36,896 nucleotides of DNA from Methylobacterium terricola (GTDB taxonomy: Bacteria > Pseudomonadota > Alphaproteobacteria > Rhizobiales > Beijerinckiaceae), in contig NZ_VDDA01000039.1 in NCBI RefSeq assembly GCF_006151805.1, positions 1 to 36,896 on the forward strand, given 5' to 3'. Position 1 is the first letter of the stretch. The number at the start of each line of letters is the position of its first letter. A program made the position numbers and the translations under genes. The notes below the pieces were generated by a model. The model saw only the letters and a program-made list of their open reading frames with translations. It searched no databases and was not told the DNA's origin. Below, in pieces: positions 24,896-33,211 of this stretch.

Positions 24896-26725
24896 TCACG
24901 CCGGGCCATCCCGGCCCGCGATCGGCAGGCCCTCGTAGCGGGCCTTCAGCTGGAGGGCGAGGTAGCGCGAGAAGTGGCGCGACTGCTGCAGGTTGCCGCC
25001 GTGGAACCAGAGCCCTGCTTGCGCGGTCGGCGTCCACATGTTGCGCAGCTCGCCGTGCCAGGGGCCGGGATCCCGCGCCGTCCCCGAGCCGAGGCCCCAG
25101 CACGGGCCGACCCGGGCGGCCACCTCCGGCGAGATCAGCCGCGCCGCCCAGTCGGTCATCGGGCCGTAGCCGGTGGCGGACACGACGAGGTCGGCCGGCA
25201 GCACCGTCCCGTCGTCGAGCACCACGGCCTCCTCGGTCAGGTGACTCACGCCCCGGCCGCTCGCGAGCCGGATCTCCCCCGAGGCGATGAGCCCGGAGGC
25301 GCCGACATCGATGTAGTAGCCCGACGCCCGGCGCGGATACATCAGGCCGATGCCGGTCTCGTCCTCGCCGAAGGTCAGGAGGAAGCCGGCCTTCTCCAGG
25401 GCGGCGTAGAAGTCGGCATCGTCCTGGCGGATGCGCCGCATCACGGGCTCCAGCAGGCCGGGCAGCAGCGCGTAGGGGGTGGAGGCGGCGATGAGGTCCG
25501 CCCGGTCGGCGTCGATCCCGGCGGCGACCGCCTCCTCGGAATAGAGCGGGCGGCCGTGGCGCTGCAGGCTCTCGGCGCGCACCACCAGGGTGGGCGAGCG
25601 CTGCACCATCGTGACCGCGGCGCCGTGCTCCCACAGGTCGGCGGCGATGTCGTGGGCGGAGTTGTTCGCCCCCACCACGACGCAGCGTTTCCCCGCATAG
25701 GCCGCGCCGCCCGGGTGGCGGCTCGAATGGTGGTGGACGCCGCGGAAGCGCTCCGCCCCCGGATAGTCCGGCTCGTTCGGCACGCCCGACAGGCCGGTGG
25801 CGAGGACGAGGTGCCGGGGGCGCAGCGTCAGGGTTTCGCCACCGCGCTCGACCGTGACCGTCCAGTCGCCGCCCGCCTCGTCATAGCTGGCCGACCGGCA
25901 GGTGGTCGAACTCCAGAGGTCGAGTTCCATGATCGACGCGTAGGCTTCGAGCCAGTCGCCCATCTTGTCCTTGGGCGTATAGACCGGCCAATGCTCGGGG
26001 AACGGCAGGTACGGCATGTGGTCGTACCAGACCGGATCGTGCAGGCAGAGCGAGCGGTAGCGCCGCCGCCAGGCATCGCCCGGCCGCGCTGAGCTGTCGA
26101 TCACGAGCGTCGGCACGCCGAGGCGCTTGAGCCGGGCGGCGAGCCCGAGCCCGCCCTGGCCGCCGCCGACGATCAAACAATAGGGCTGGCGGTCGAGGCC
26201 GAGGCGCGCGTCGTCGGCGCGCCTGTCGGCCCAGGTCCGGCGGTTGCGGATCGCGCCGTGCTCCGTGCCGGCCTCGCGGGTCGGCCCGCTCCTCTCCTCG
26301 AAGCCCTTCAGCTCGCGCAAGGTCGTGAACAGCGTGCGGGCGAGGCCGTCGACCAGCCGGACCTGGCCGATGCCGCGCCCGAGCGCGGTCTCGAAGCGGA
26401 ACCACGCCTCCACCGTCCCGCCATTCGCGACCGCCGGGCGGTCGAGGGCGAAGCCGGAGGCGCGCGTCGCAGACGCGGTCGCCGCCGCCCGGTCGCGGAT
26501 CGCCGGCCGGCCCTCGGCCGTGGCGATGGTCCAGGTGAAGGCGACGAAGTCGCGCCACCAGCATTCAGGGGCGAACAGGGCCTCGACGGCGGAGGCATCG
26601 CCCGAGGACAGGACTTTCGCGAAACGGTCGAGCCAGGCTCGCGCGAGGGCGTCCGGGTCGGTGTCGTCCGGGTCGGTGACGTGATGCATCGGAGCGTCTT
26701 GAAATTTTGGAGTATCTTGCGCCAT
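24896..26725 (-). CDS. Flavin-containing monooxygenase with N-terminal SnoaL-like domain
   Basis: The product is 609 aa. Residues ~20-145 look like a SnoaL/NTF2-like cone (ALARAWLDRFAKVL, VEALFAPECWWRDF, AEGRPAIRDR). Residues ~180-600 are a class-B flavin monooxygenase: FAD motif LIVGGGQGGLGLAARL (GxGxxG at 187-192), the FMO/Baeyer-Villiger-type fingerprint FRGVHHHSSRH (327-337), NADPH motif VVVGANNSAHDIAADL (~350), and LVVSATGY near the C-terminus. The enzymes use NADPH and O2 to hydroxylate N, S or carbonyl substrates. This combination with a SnoaL-like N-terminus is known in proteobacterial YUCCA/CzcO-like proteins. ATG 26725 has GGAGG upstream, inside the end of the amidase-like gene 4 bases before. 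Substrate unknown; it likely acts with the two genes ahead of it. Confidence 0.9.
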   Translation of the reverse strand: MAQDTPKFQDAPMHHVTDPDDTDPDALARAWLDRFAKVLSSGDASAVEALFAPECWWRDFVAFTWTIATAEGRPAIRDRAAATASATRASGFALDRPAVANGGTVEAWFRFETALGRGIGQVRLVDGLARTLFTTLRELKGFEERSGPTREAGTEHGAIRNRRTWADRRADDARLGLDRQPYCLIVGGGQGGLGLAARLKRLGVPTLVIDSSARPGDAWRRRYRSLCLHDPVWYDHMPYLPFPEHWPVYTPKDKMGDWLEAYASIMELDLWSSTTCRSASYDEAGGDWTVTVERGGETLTLRPRHLVLATGLSGVPNEPDYPGAERFRGVHHHSSRHPGGAAYAGKRCVVVGANNSAHDIAADLWEHGAAVTMVQRSPTLVVRAESLQRHGRPLYSEEAVAAGIDADRADLIAASTPYALLPGLLEPVMRRIRQDDADFYAALEKAGFLLTFGEDETGIGLMYPRRASGYYIDVGASGLIASGEIRLASGRGVSHLTEEAVVLDDGTVLPADLVVSATGYGPMTDWAARLISPEVAARVGPCWGLGSGTARDPGPWHGELRNMWTPTAQAGLWFHGGNLQQSRHFSRYLALQLKARYEGLPIAGRDGPA

Positions 26726-26729
26726 CGGC

Positions 26730-28403
26730 TCAAGCCTCCGCCTTGCCCGAGAACCGGTCGAGGGCGTTGCGGGTGACGGCTTGCGTGAACGGGTCGCGGC
26801 GGGTGAGGCCCATGATCCACTCGCAGGAGCCGGCGGTCAGTACCTCGCCCTTGCCGCGCGGCATGCCCACCAGCATGCCCGACCCGTACTGGAACTTGCG
26901 CCGCGCGACCGGATACGCGTCGGCCGCGAGTTCGGCGAGGCCGTTGAGGTCGCCGTCGCGCACGTAGTAGCGCGTGCCCTCGCCCTCGTGCTCGTACTCG
27001 AACAGCACCGCCGGGCTCATCGCCAGGATCTCGATGCCCTCGGGCACGCCGGGCGCCGGCACCGGATAGGGCAGGCCCTGGCGGAAGGTGTAGTCGAGCC
27101 CGTCGACCTCGTAGCCGAAGATGCCGGCCTCGGCCCCGAACACGTCGGCGTAGCGCAGGTCGGTCCCGGCGAAGGCCCAGTGCTCCGGCCGGTAGACCGT
27201 GAAGCCGCGCGAGCCGCGGGGCGCGAACCCGCCCCAGCTGCCATACATGCCGTGGCAGCCGTTGACGCCGACCGTCGAGGCGCCGGGCCAGGCGACGCCC
27301 CCGCTCTCCCACGACGCCGTCAGCAGGTGCTGTCGCGCGGGATCGTCGCGCACCGGGTCCATGGCCGGCGCCTTGAATTTCCAGCAGACCTGCCGGGCGC
27401 CCTCCTCCTCGAGCCGGATCTGCCACAGGAAGTTGCCGCCGAAGCGGGCGAAGCCCCCGCCCCGCTCGACGAAGCCCTCCACGCTCTTGCGCATCTCCCA
27501 CGACCAGTACTCGTCGTGGCCGCAGGTCACGAGGCAGGAATAGTCGTCGAGGATCTCGGGCCGGTAATGCAGGTCGGTCTGGGTGACGATGTCGAAGGCG
27601 TATCCCTCGCTCTCGGCCCAGACGGCGAAGTGGCGATCGAACTGGGCCCAGCCGGCGGCGGCGTAGTACTGGCCCCAGCCGCCGGAATAGCCCCATTCCT
27701 TCGAGGGGTAGCGGGTGACGTCGTTCATGTCCGGCAGCGGCGAGACGGTGATGCGGGCCGCACCCTTGGGCAGCCAGAGCATGCCGCGGGTCCAGGGCCG
27801 CTTCAGGCTCAGGATCGGCGAGCCCTCGTTCCGGTTCGGGCCCCAGGTGCCGAAATAGTGGTTGGCGCCGCCCCAGTCGTTGTAGGCGGTCCAGGTGCCG
27901 GTCGCGAGCATCAGGAGGATGCGCCCGGACCGCGTCGCCTTCGTCGGCCGCACCACCACGAAATGGTGCTGGACGAAGCGCTCGCCGTCCTTGCGCCGGC
28001 AGGTCGAGACCACGCGGTAGAGGCCGGACCGGGCGCCGTCGGGGATCGTCCAGGCATGGACCACCGGCCAGTCGACGCCGTCCCGGTAGGCGGTCTCGGA
28101 GGTCCTGGTGAAGCTGCCGGGCAGGTCGAAGGCCTCGTGCACCATCTCGGGCCTGAAACCGTCGCGGTAGATCTGGATCGACCAGGTCTCGGCGGTGGTC
28201 GAGCCGTAGAACTCGACCGTCTCGCCGGGATCGAACGACATCCGGTTGGTGCAGACGAAGACCTCGGCGAGGTCGGGATCCTCGCGCGGGAACTGGAAGC
28301 GGTAATCCGACAGGAAGTGCTCGTCGGCGTAGCCCTTGCGCACCGCCCAGGGCTTGACCGCGTGGGACCCGTTCTCCGGATGGGCGAAGGGCGGCTTTGT
28401 CAT
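26730..28403 (-). CDS. N,N-dimethylformamidase large-subunit-like protein
   Basis: The product is 557 aa, similar to the catalytic part of dimethylformamidase. Residues ~1-160 are beta-rich (VFVCTNRMSFDPGETVEFYG) and the catalytic-like region spans ~160-557. Characteristic segments are TWTAYNDWGGANHYFG (170-185), GHDEYWSWEMRKSVE (295-309), GGNFLWQIRLEEE and GSGMLVGMPRGKGEV. Known dimethylformamidase has a ~760-residue large subunit with a mononuclear iron held by two Tyr and one Glu, plus a ~130-residue small subunit. This protein is shorter and no small subunit is encoded nearby, so the substrate may differ. The Tyr of HDEYW is a candidate iron ligand (inference). ATG 28403 is 38 bases past the aminotransferase stop. 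No signal peptide. Confidence 0.85.
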   Translation of the reverse strand: MTKPPFAHPENGSHAVKPWAVRKGYADEHFLSDYRFQFPREDPDLAEVFVCTNRMSFDPGETVEFYGSTTAETWSIQIYRDGFRPEMVHEAFDLPGSFTRTSETAYRDGVDWPVVHAWTIPDGARSGLYRVVSTCRRKDGERFVQHHFVVVRPTKATRSGRILLMLATGTWTAYNDWGGANHYFGTWGPNRNEGSPILSLKRPWTRGMLWLPKGAARITVSPLPDMNDVTRYPSKEWGYSGGWGQYYAAAGWAQFDRHFAVWAESEGYAFDIVTQTDLHYRPEILDDYSCLVTCGHDEYWSWEMRKSVEGFVERGGGFARFGGNFLWQIRLEEEGARQVCWKFKAPAMDPVRDDPARQHLLTASWESGGVAWPGASTVGVNGCHGMYGSWGGFAPRGSRGFTVYRPEHWAFAGTDLRYADVFGAEAGIFGYEVDGLDYTFRQGLPYPVPAPGVPEGIEILAMSPAVLFEYEHEGEGTRYYVRDGDLNGLAELAADAYPVARRKFQYGSGMLVGMPRGKGEVLTAGSCEWIMGLTRRDPFTQAVTRNALDRFSGKAEA

Positions 28404-28441
28404 GGTCTGGCTCCGGTTCGGGGGCGCGGCGGCGTCGGCGC

Positions 28442-29689
28442 TCAGGCGGTCCGCGACCGGGCGAGGGCCCGGAAGGCGCCCTCCGTCGCCTCCAAGGCGG
28501 CGTCGATCACCTCCGGGGTATGGGCGAGCGACAGGAACATGTTGTGGCGGTGATGGAGGTAGACGCCGCGATGCAGCGCCTCCAGGCAGAAGGCCTCGCC
28601 GAGGGCCGCCTCGGGATCGTCGCGAAACAGCATCACGGGCATCGCCGGCGGGCCGGTGACGTCGAGGGGAAAGCCGTGGCGGGCCGCCTGCTCGGTCAGC
28701 CCGTCGCGGAAGCGCAGGCCGGCGGCCTCCAGCACCCGGGGGGCATCGACGCGCATGAGTTCGGTGAGCGTCGCGACGGCCGCCGCCATCGGCGCGCCGG
28801 CATACCAGAACGAGCCGGTGACGAAGACCCTGGAGGCGGCGTCGCGAAACCGCTCGGTGCCCGTGATCGCGGCGAGCGGCTGGCCGTTGGCGATCGCCTT
28901 GGAATAGCCCGCAAGGTCGGGCCGCACGCCCACCCGCTCCCAGCTGCCGCCGAGATCGAGCCGGAACCCCGCCCGCACGTCGTCGACGACGAGCGCCGCC
29001 CCGGTCCGGTCGCAGGCCGCCCGCGCCGCCGCCGCGAAGGCGTAGGCCGGCAGTTCCTGCGGCTGGCCGATATCGTGCCGGAAGGCCGAGACGAGGATCG
29101 CCGCGAGGTCGTCGCCGGCCTGCGCCACCGCCTCCTCCAGGCTCGCGACGTCGTTGTAGCGGTAATGGATGAGGTGGACGCGGTCCTCCGCGGTGACGCC
29201 GAGGAGCGACGGCGAGCACCAGGGCACCGCGCCGTGATAGGCGCCGCGGGCGACCAGCACCTTGCGGCGCCCGGTCCCGGCGCGGGCCAGCGTCACGCAG
29301 GTGGTCATCGCGTCCGAGCCGTTCTTCTGGAACATCGCCCAGTCGGCGTGCGGGATCATCGCCACCAGGGTCTCGGCCAGTTCCACGGCATGGGGGGTCG
29401 GGCCGTCGAGGCAGTCGCCGCGCTCCATCTCGCGCCGCACCGCCTCCGAGACCGCCGGATGGCGGTGGCCGAGGATGATCGGCCCCCAGGCGCACATGAA
29501 GTCGATGTAGCGCCGTCCATCCGCGTCCTGCACGAAGGCGCCGTCGCCGCCGACGAAGAATTGCGGGTAGCCCCGCGGCACCGCCGCCGCGCGCTGGTGC
29601 CCCCACATCCCGCCGGGGATCACCCGGGCGGCGCGGGCCCGCAGGCCCGCATCGCCCATCGCCTCAGGTCCCTCGACCACGCTCGGCAT
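28442..29689 (-). CDS. Class-III aminotransferase, glutamate-1-semialdehyde-aminomutase type
   Basis: The product is 415 aa from ATG 29689, with an AAGGA ribosome site; upstream in-frame starts add a tail without family features. PLP fold type I: RVIPGGMWGHQRA, DADGRRYIDFMCAWGPIILG, FQKNGSDAMTT (phosphate loop; many relatives have NSGSEA), VVDDVRAGFR (PLP-ring Asp236; family usually DEV), and Lys264 in GYSKAIANGQPLAA, the Schiff-base lysine. The pathway gene hemL is normally elsewhere and alphaproteobacteria make haem precursors by the ALA-synthase route, so a catabolic transaminase or aminomutase is more likely. It is the first gene of an operon with the amidase-like protein and the monooxygenase. 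Confidence 0.9.
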   Translation of the reverse strand: MPSVVEGPEAMGDAGLRARAARVIPGGMWGHQRAAAVPRGYPQFFVGGDGAFVQDADGRRYIDFMCAWGPIILGHRHPAVSEAVRREMERGDCLDGPTPHAVELAETLVAMIPHADWAMFQKNGSDAMTTCVTLARAGTGRRKVLVARGAYHGAVPWCSPSLLGVTAEDRVHLIHYRYNDVASLEEAVAQAGDDLAAILVSAFRHDIGQPQELPAYAFAAAARAACDRTGAALVVDDVRAGFRLDLGGSWERVGVRPDLAGYSKAIANGQPLAAITGTERFRDAASRVFVTGSFWYAGAPMAAAVATLTELMRVDAPRVLEAAGLRFRDGLTEQAARHGFPLDVTGPPAMPVMLFRDDPEAALGEAFCLEALHRGVYLHHRHNMFLSLAHTPEVIDAALEATEGAFRALARSRTA

Positions 29690-30224
29690 CGGACAGGATC
29701 CTTCGCGCTCGGCGCCGCCGCATTCCACGGCCGCCATCGGACCGGCCGAGCATCCGCCGATGCCCGGCGATGTCAAGCGAAACGGCCCGAGAAGATGATG
29801 GAAAATTTGACTAACGCGCGGATCAGGGGTCGCGGGTGCAGGGATCGGAGGCCGGCGACCGGACGCGACATCGTCGGCCCGGTCACCGAATTTCCCTCCG
29901 GTCCGCGCGAAGCGCCGTAGATCATCCGCGTCATTCCGGCGCCGCGCGCCGGCGCGAGGAAACGAGAATCACCGGTGATCAAGGATAGGTCGGGGTGCTG
30001 TCCGCCTGGTCATGCACCGGGGGATGTCCCGGAGGTCTGGCTGCGCGGCACGGACGCGGAATACGCGCGATAGTCGGCGGTGCGAGTTGCGACGTCGACC
30101 GCACACCCCGGTCCAGCATGGCCATTGCTGCCTACAGGACGGGCGTCGCGCGCCGAAATTCGTGCTTTGAAATTCGGCTAAACTCGGTTTCAATGACGCA
30201 TCGCCTCAGCCGAGAGGAAGCGGC
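29690..30224. other. 535-base divergent intergenic region
   Basis: It lies between the aminotransferase operon (leftward) and the Pot-type importer operon (rightward) and must hold promoters for both. Seen: TTGACT at 29808-29813, a GC palindrome GGCGCCGCGCGCCGGCGC around 29939-29956, and an 8-bp direct repeat near 30155-30176 described separately. No frame is convincing as a gene. Confidence 0.6.
30152..30178 (+). promoter_or_regulatory. Repeat pair upstream of Pot-type importer
   Basis: GAAATTCG occurs at 30155-30162 and 30169-30176 (14-bp period); the outer bases GCCGAA (30152-30157) and TTCGGC (30173-30178) are inverted copies. TTGAAA (30167-30172) within it could be a -35 hexamer. It sits ~50 bases before the first start codon, a sensible operator position. 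Confidence 0.35.
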
Positions 30225-31340
30225 ATGCTCGCCATCGGGGCCATCGCGGGAGGGCCGAGCGTGACCGCGGCGACGACCGGCGCGGCGATCAGCGTGCGCG
30301 GCCTGACCCGCCGCTTCGGAGCGGTGGTCGCCGTCGACGACGTCTCGCTGGAGATCGCGGCGGGCGAGTTCATCGCGCTCCTCGGCCCCTCCGGCTCGGG
30401 CAAGTCGACCGTGCTGATGAGCCTCGCCGGCTTCGACCTGCCGGATGCCGGACGCATCCTGATCGGGGGCGAGGATTGCACGCACCTGCCGCCGCACCGG
30501 CGCAACATCGGCATGGTGTTCCAGAACTACACGCTGTTCCCGCATCTGAGCGTCGCCGACAACGTCGCCTTCCCGCTCAAGATGCGCGGCATCGGCCGGG
30601 CCGAGCGGCGGGCCCGGGCCGAGGCGGCCCTGGAGGTGGTGCGGCTCTCCGGGTTCGGGGCGCGCATGCCGCGCCAGCTCTCAGGGGGGCAGCAGCAGCG
30701 CGTGGCGCTCGCCCGCGCCATCGTCTACCGGCCCCGCGTGCTCCTGATGGACGAGCCGCTCTCGGCCCTCGACAAGAACCTGCGCGAGGAGATGCAGATC
30801 GAGATCAAGCGGCTGCATTCCGAGCTCGGCATCACCATCGTGTTCGTCACCCACGACCAGGGCGAGGCGCTGACCATGGCCGACCGGGTCGCGATCCTGC
30901 GGGCCGGGCGCGTGCAGCAGATCGCCCCGGCCCGCACGCTCTACGAGCGGCCCGCCAACCTGTTCGCGGCCGGCTTCATCGGCGACATGAACAGGATTCC
31001 CACGACCTGGGACGGCCGCGCGGCGCATGTCGCCGGCCGGGCGCTGGCCCTGGAGGCGGAGGCGGCGGTCTCGGCCGTGCCGCCCGGCCCGGCGATCCTC
31101 GCGGTGCGGCCGGAGCGGATCGGCGTCGCCGCCCCCGACCGGCCGGACGCCCTGCCGGCCACCGTCACCGACGTGGTCTATGGCGGGGCCGGCACCCTCG
31201 TCATCGCGACGCTCGACGACGGCGCGCAGGTCCGGGCGCGCGCGCCGAGCGCCGCCTTGCCGCCGCTCGCCCCCGGCGACCGCGTCGGGCTCGTCGTCCC
31301 GCCCGGTGCGGCCCTGCTCTATCCGGCGGAGGCGCCATGA
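30225..31340 (+). CDS. ABC importer ATPase, PotA type
   Basis: The product is 371 aa with a GAGGAAG ribosome site before ATG 30225. ATPase core: LLGPSGSGKSTVLMSLAGF (Walker A), VFQNYTLFPHLSV (Q-loop, typical of the polyamine/iron/sulfate group), LSGGQQQRVALARA, LLMDEPLSALDKNLREEM, VFVTHDQGEALTMADR. The C-terminal ~110 residues form a TOBE-like regulatory region (ILAVRPERIGV...VVYGGAGTLVIATLDDG). It drives the two following permeases; its stop overlaps the first permease start (ATGA). Confidence 0.93.
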   Translation: MLAIGAIAGGPSVTAATTGAAISVRGLTRRFGAVVAVDDVSLEIAAGEFIALLGPSGSGKSTVLMSLAGFDLPDAGRILIGGEDCTHLPPHRRNIGMVFQNYTLFPHLSVADNVAFPLKMRGIGRAERRARAEAALEVVRLSGFGARMPRQLSGGQQQRVALARAIVYRPRVLLMDEPLSALDKNLREEMQIEIKRLHSELGITIVFVTHDQGEALTMADRVAILRAGRVQQIAPARTLYERPANLFAAGFIGDMNRIPTTWDGRAAHVAGRALALEAEAAVSAVPPGPAILAVRPERIGVAAPDRPDALPATVTDVVYGGAGTLVIATLDDGAQVRARAPSAALPPLAPGDRVGLVVPPGAALLYPAEAP

Positions 31341-32290
31341 GCGCCGCACGAGCCAGCGCCGCACGAGCAGCCAGCGCCGCACGAGCCGGTCCCGTGACGC
31401 CCGGCCCCGCGGCGAACGATGTCGTCACCACCGGCTTCTTCCGGGCCCGCGGGCGTCGGATGTCGAAGCCGGCGATCGTCGGCCTGATGCTGCCGTTCTT
31501 CTCGCTGCTGGTCTTCGCCTTCCTCTACCCGCTGATGAGCCTGATCGCGATCTCGCTCACCGAGCCGCAGCCGGGGCTGGCCAACTACGCCCGGGTGTTC
31601 GAGAACCCGGTCTACGCCACGGTGCTGCTGCGGACGTTGCGCATCGCGCTCCTCGTCAGCCTGCTGTCCCTGATCCTGGCCTTCCCGGTCGCCGCCCTGA
31701 TGGCCCGGTCCAAGGGGCCGAAGCTCGCGCTGATCACCGCCTGCATCCTGCTGCCGTTCTGGTCCTCGGTGCTGGTGCGCACCGCCGCCTGGGCGGTGCT
31801 GCTCCAGCGCAACGGCCTGGTGAACGGCCTCCTTACCGGGCTCGGCGTCACCGATGCCCCGGTCAAGCTCCTCTACACCCAAGGGGCGGTGGTGGTGGCG
31901 ATGACCCACGTGCTGATGCCGTTCATGGTCCTGCCGATCTACGGCGCGCTGCGCAACATCCCGACCGACCTCGCCCGGGCCGCCGCGATCTGCGGCGCGG
32001 GGCCGGCCCGGGCCTTCCGCGAGGTGACGCTGCCCCTGGCGCTGCCCGGCGTGACCGGCGGGTTCATCCTCGTCTTCCTGTCGGCCCTCGGCTACTTCAT
32101 CACCCCGTCGCTTCTCGGCTCGCCGCAGGAGATGATGATCGCGACGCTGATCTCGCAGCAGATCCGCGAGAGCCTCGACTGGCCGTTCGCCGCGGCGCTG
32201 GTCGGCGTCCTGACTCTGTTCGTCACCGGCATCACGCTCGCCTTCGGCCGGCTGTTCCGGTTCGACCGCCTGATGGGCGCCCGGGCATGA
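31337..32290 (+). CDS. ABC importer permease, PotB type
   Basis: The product is 317 aa. After a repetitive Ala/Arg/Ser N-terminus (three ASAAR-like units from a DNA repeat) there are six membrane spans starting at ~47 (AIVGLMLPFFSLLVFAF). A PotB/sulfate-type periplasmic segment (ISLTEPQPGLANYARVFENP) follows the first span; the coupling region AAAICGAGPARAFREVTLPL and FLSALGYFITPSLLGSP follow. Start and stop both overlap neighbours by ATGA, showing tight coupling with the ATPase and the second permease. Confidence 0.92.
   Translation: MSAARASAARAASAARAGPVTPGPAANDVVTTGFFRARGRRMSKPAIVGLMLPFFSLLVFAFLYPLMSLIAISLTEPQPGLANYARVFENPVYATVLLRTLRIALLVSLLSLILAFPVAALMARSKGPKLALITACILLPFWSSVLVRTAAWAVLLQRNGLVNGLLTGLGVTDAPVKLLYTQGAVVVAMTHVLMPFMVLPIYGALRNIPTDLARAAAICGAGPARAFREVTLPLALPGVTGGFILVFLSALGYFITPSLLGSPQEMMIATLISQQIRESLDWPFAAALVGVLTLFVTGITLAFGRLFRFDRLMGARA
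31340..31386 (+). repeat. Three in-frame copies of a 14-bp unit in a permease N-terminus
   Basis: AGCGCCGCACGAGC occurs at 31340-31353, 31355-31368 and 31373-31386. The spacings (15 and 18 bp) are multiples of three, so the frame is kept and the protein repeats Ala-Ser-Ala-Ala-Arg. Confidence 0.8.
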
Positions 32291-33087
32291 GGCCGCGCGG
32301 GCTGCTCCTCGACGCCGCGGTCGCGGCGATCCTCGCCTTCGTGCTGGTGCCGATCCTGATCGTCCTGCCGATGGCGTTCAGCGAGACGACCTACCTCGCC
32401 TTCCCGCCGAAGGGCTTCACCACGGGCTGGTTCGCCGAATTCTTCGACGACCGGCGCTGGATGGCGGCCCTGCGCTTCAGCCTGGAGATCGCCGCCGCGA
32501 CCGCGCTGCTGGCCACGCTCGTCGGCACCATGGCGTCCTACGCGCTCCTGCGCGGCGCCGGGGCGATCGGCACGGCGTTCCGGGCGCTCCTCGTCGGGCC
32601 GATCGTCGTGCCGCACATCGCGCTCGCGGTGGCGCTCTACCTGTTCTTCCAGCGGACCGGGCTCGGCGGCACCCGCCTCGGCTACGTGCTGGCGCACGCG
32701 GTCATCGCGATGCCGTTCGTGGTGCTCACCGTGACGGCGGCGCTGGCGAGCGTCGATCCAGGCCTCGAGGACGCGGCGATGATCTGCGGCGCCTCGCGCT
32801 TCGCCGCCTTCCGGCTGGTGACGCTGCCGCTGATCCTGCCCAACGTCGTGTCGGGAGCGCTGTTCGCCTTCATCATCTCGTTCGACGAGCCGGTCGTGGC
32901 CTTCTTCCTCGCCGGCATCCGCGACAAGACCCTGCCGCGGATGATGTTCGACGACATCGAGCAGAACCTGACGCCGGTCATCCCGGCGATCGCCGTCATG
33001 CTCACCGGCCTGTCGGTCGCCGTGCTGGTCAGCGCCGCGCTGCTGCGCCGGCTCGGCCGGACGAAGGCGGCACCGGCCGGGGAATGA
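32287..33087 (+). CDS. ABC importer permease, PotC type
   Basis: The product is 266 aa with six membrane spans. The second half of the pair is recognisable from LVPILIVLPMAFSETTYLAF, FPPKGFTTGWFAEFFDD (conserved in PotC-type proteins), LVGPIVVPHIALAVALY, the coupling segment DAAMICGASRFAAFRLVTLP, and SFDEPVVAFFLAG. ATG 32287 overlaps the PotB-type stop (ATGA). It is separated from the binding-protein gene by 124 bases containing a hairpin. Confidence 0.93.
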   Translation: MRPRGLLLDAAVAAILAFVLVPILIVLPMAFSETTYLAFPPKGFTTGWFAEFFDDRRWMAALRFSLEIAAATALLATLVGTMASYALLRGAGAIGTAFRALLVGPIVVPHIALAVALYLFFQRTGLGGTRLGYVLAHAVIAMPFVVLTVTAALASVDPGLEDAAMICGASRFAAFRLVTLPLILPNVVSGALFAFIISFDEPVVAFFLAGIRDKTLPRMMFDDIEQNLTPVIPAIAVMLTGLSVAVLVSAALLRRLGRTKAAPAGE

Positions 33088-33122
33088 TGCGATGGAGCGA
33101 AGCCGATTTCCGCATCGCGACA

Positions 33123-33141
33123 GCGATGGCTCCGCCATCGC
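33123..33141 (+). promoter_or_regulatory. Intercistronic mRNA hairpin before binding-protein gene
   Basis: GCGATGG (33123-33129) pairs perfectly with CCATCGC (33135-33141) around a 5-base loop. It lies between the membrane genes and the binding-protein gene, where such stems commonly stabilise the highly needed binding-protein message or thin out read-through. Confidence 0.45.
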
Positions 33142-33211
33142 CGCGCGATCGATCGGCAATCGCACGAGAGGCACGCGGGCAGTCCCGCCCGGCACCGACG
33201 GGAGATCACAC

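Noticed and set aside
28442..29689. Calling the aminotransferase hemL (tetrapyrrole synthesis)
   Set aside because: The motifs diverge (DDV for DEV, NGSDA loop), the operon is catabolic, and alphaproteobacteria normally use ALA synthase.
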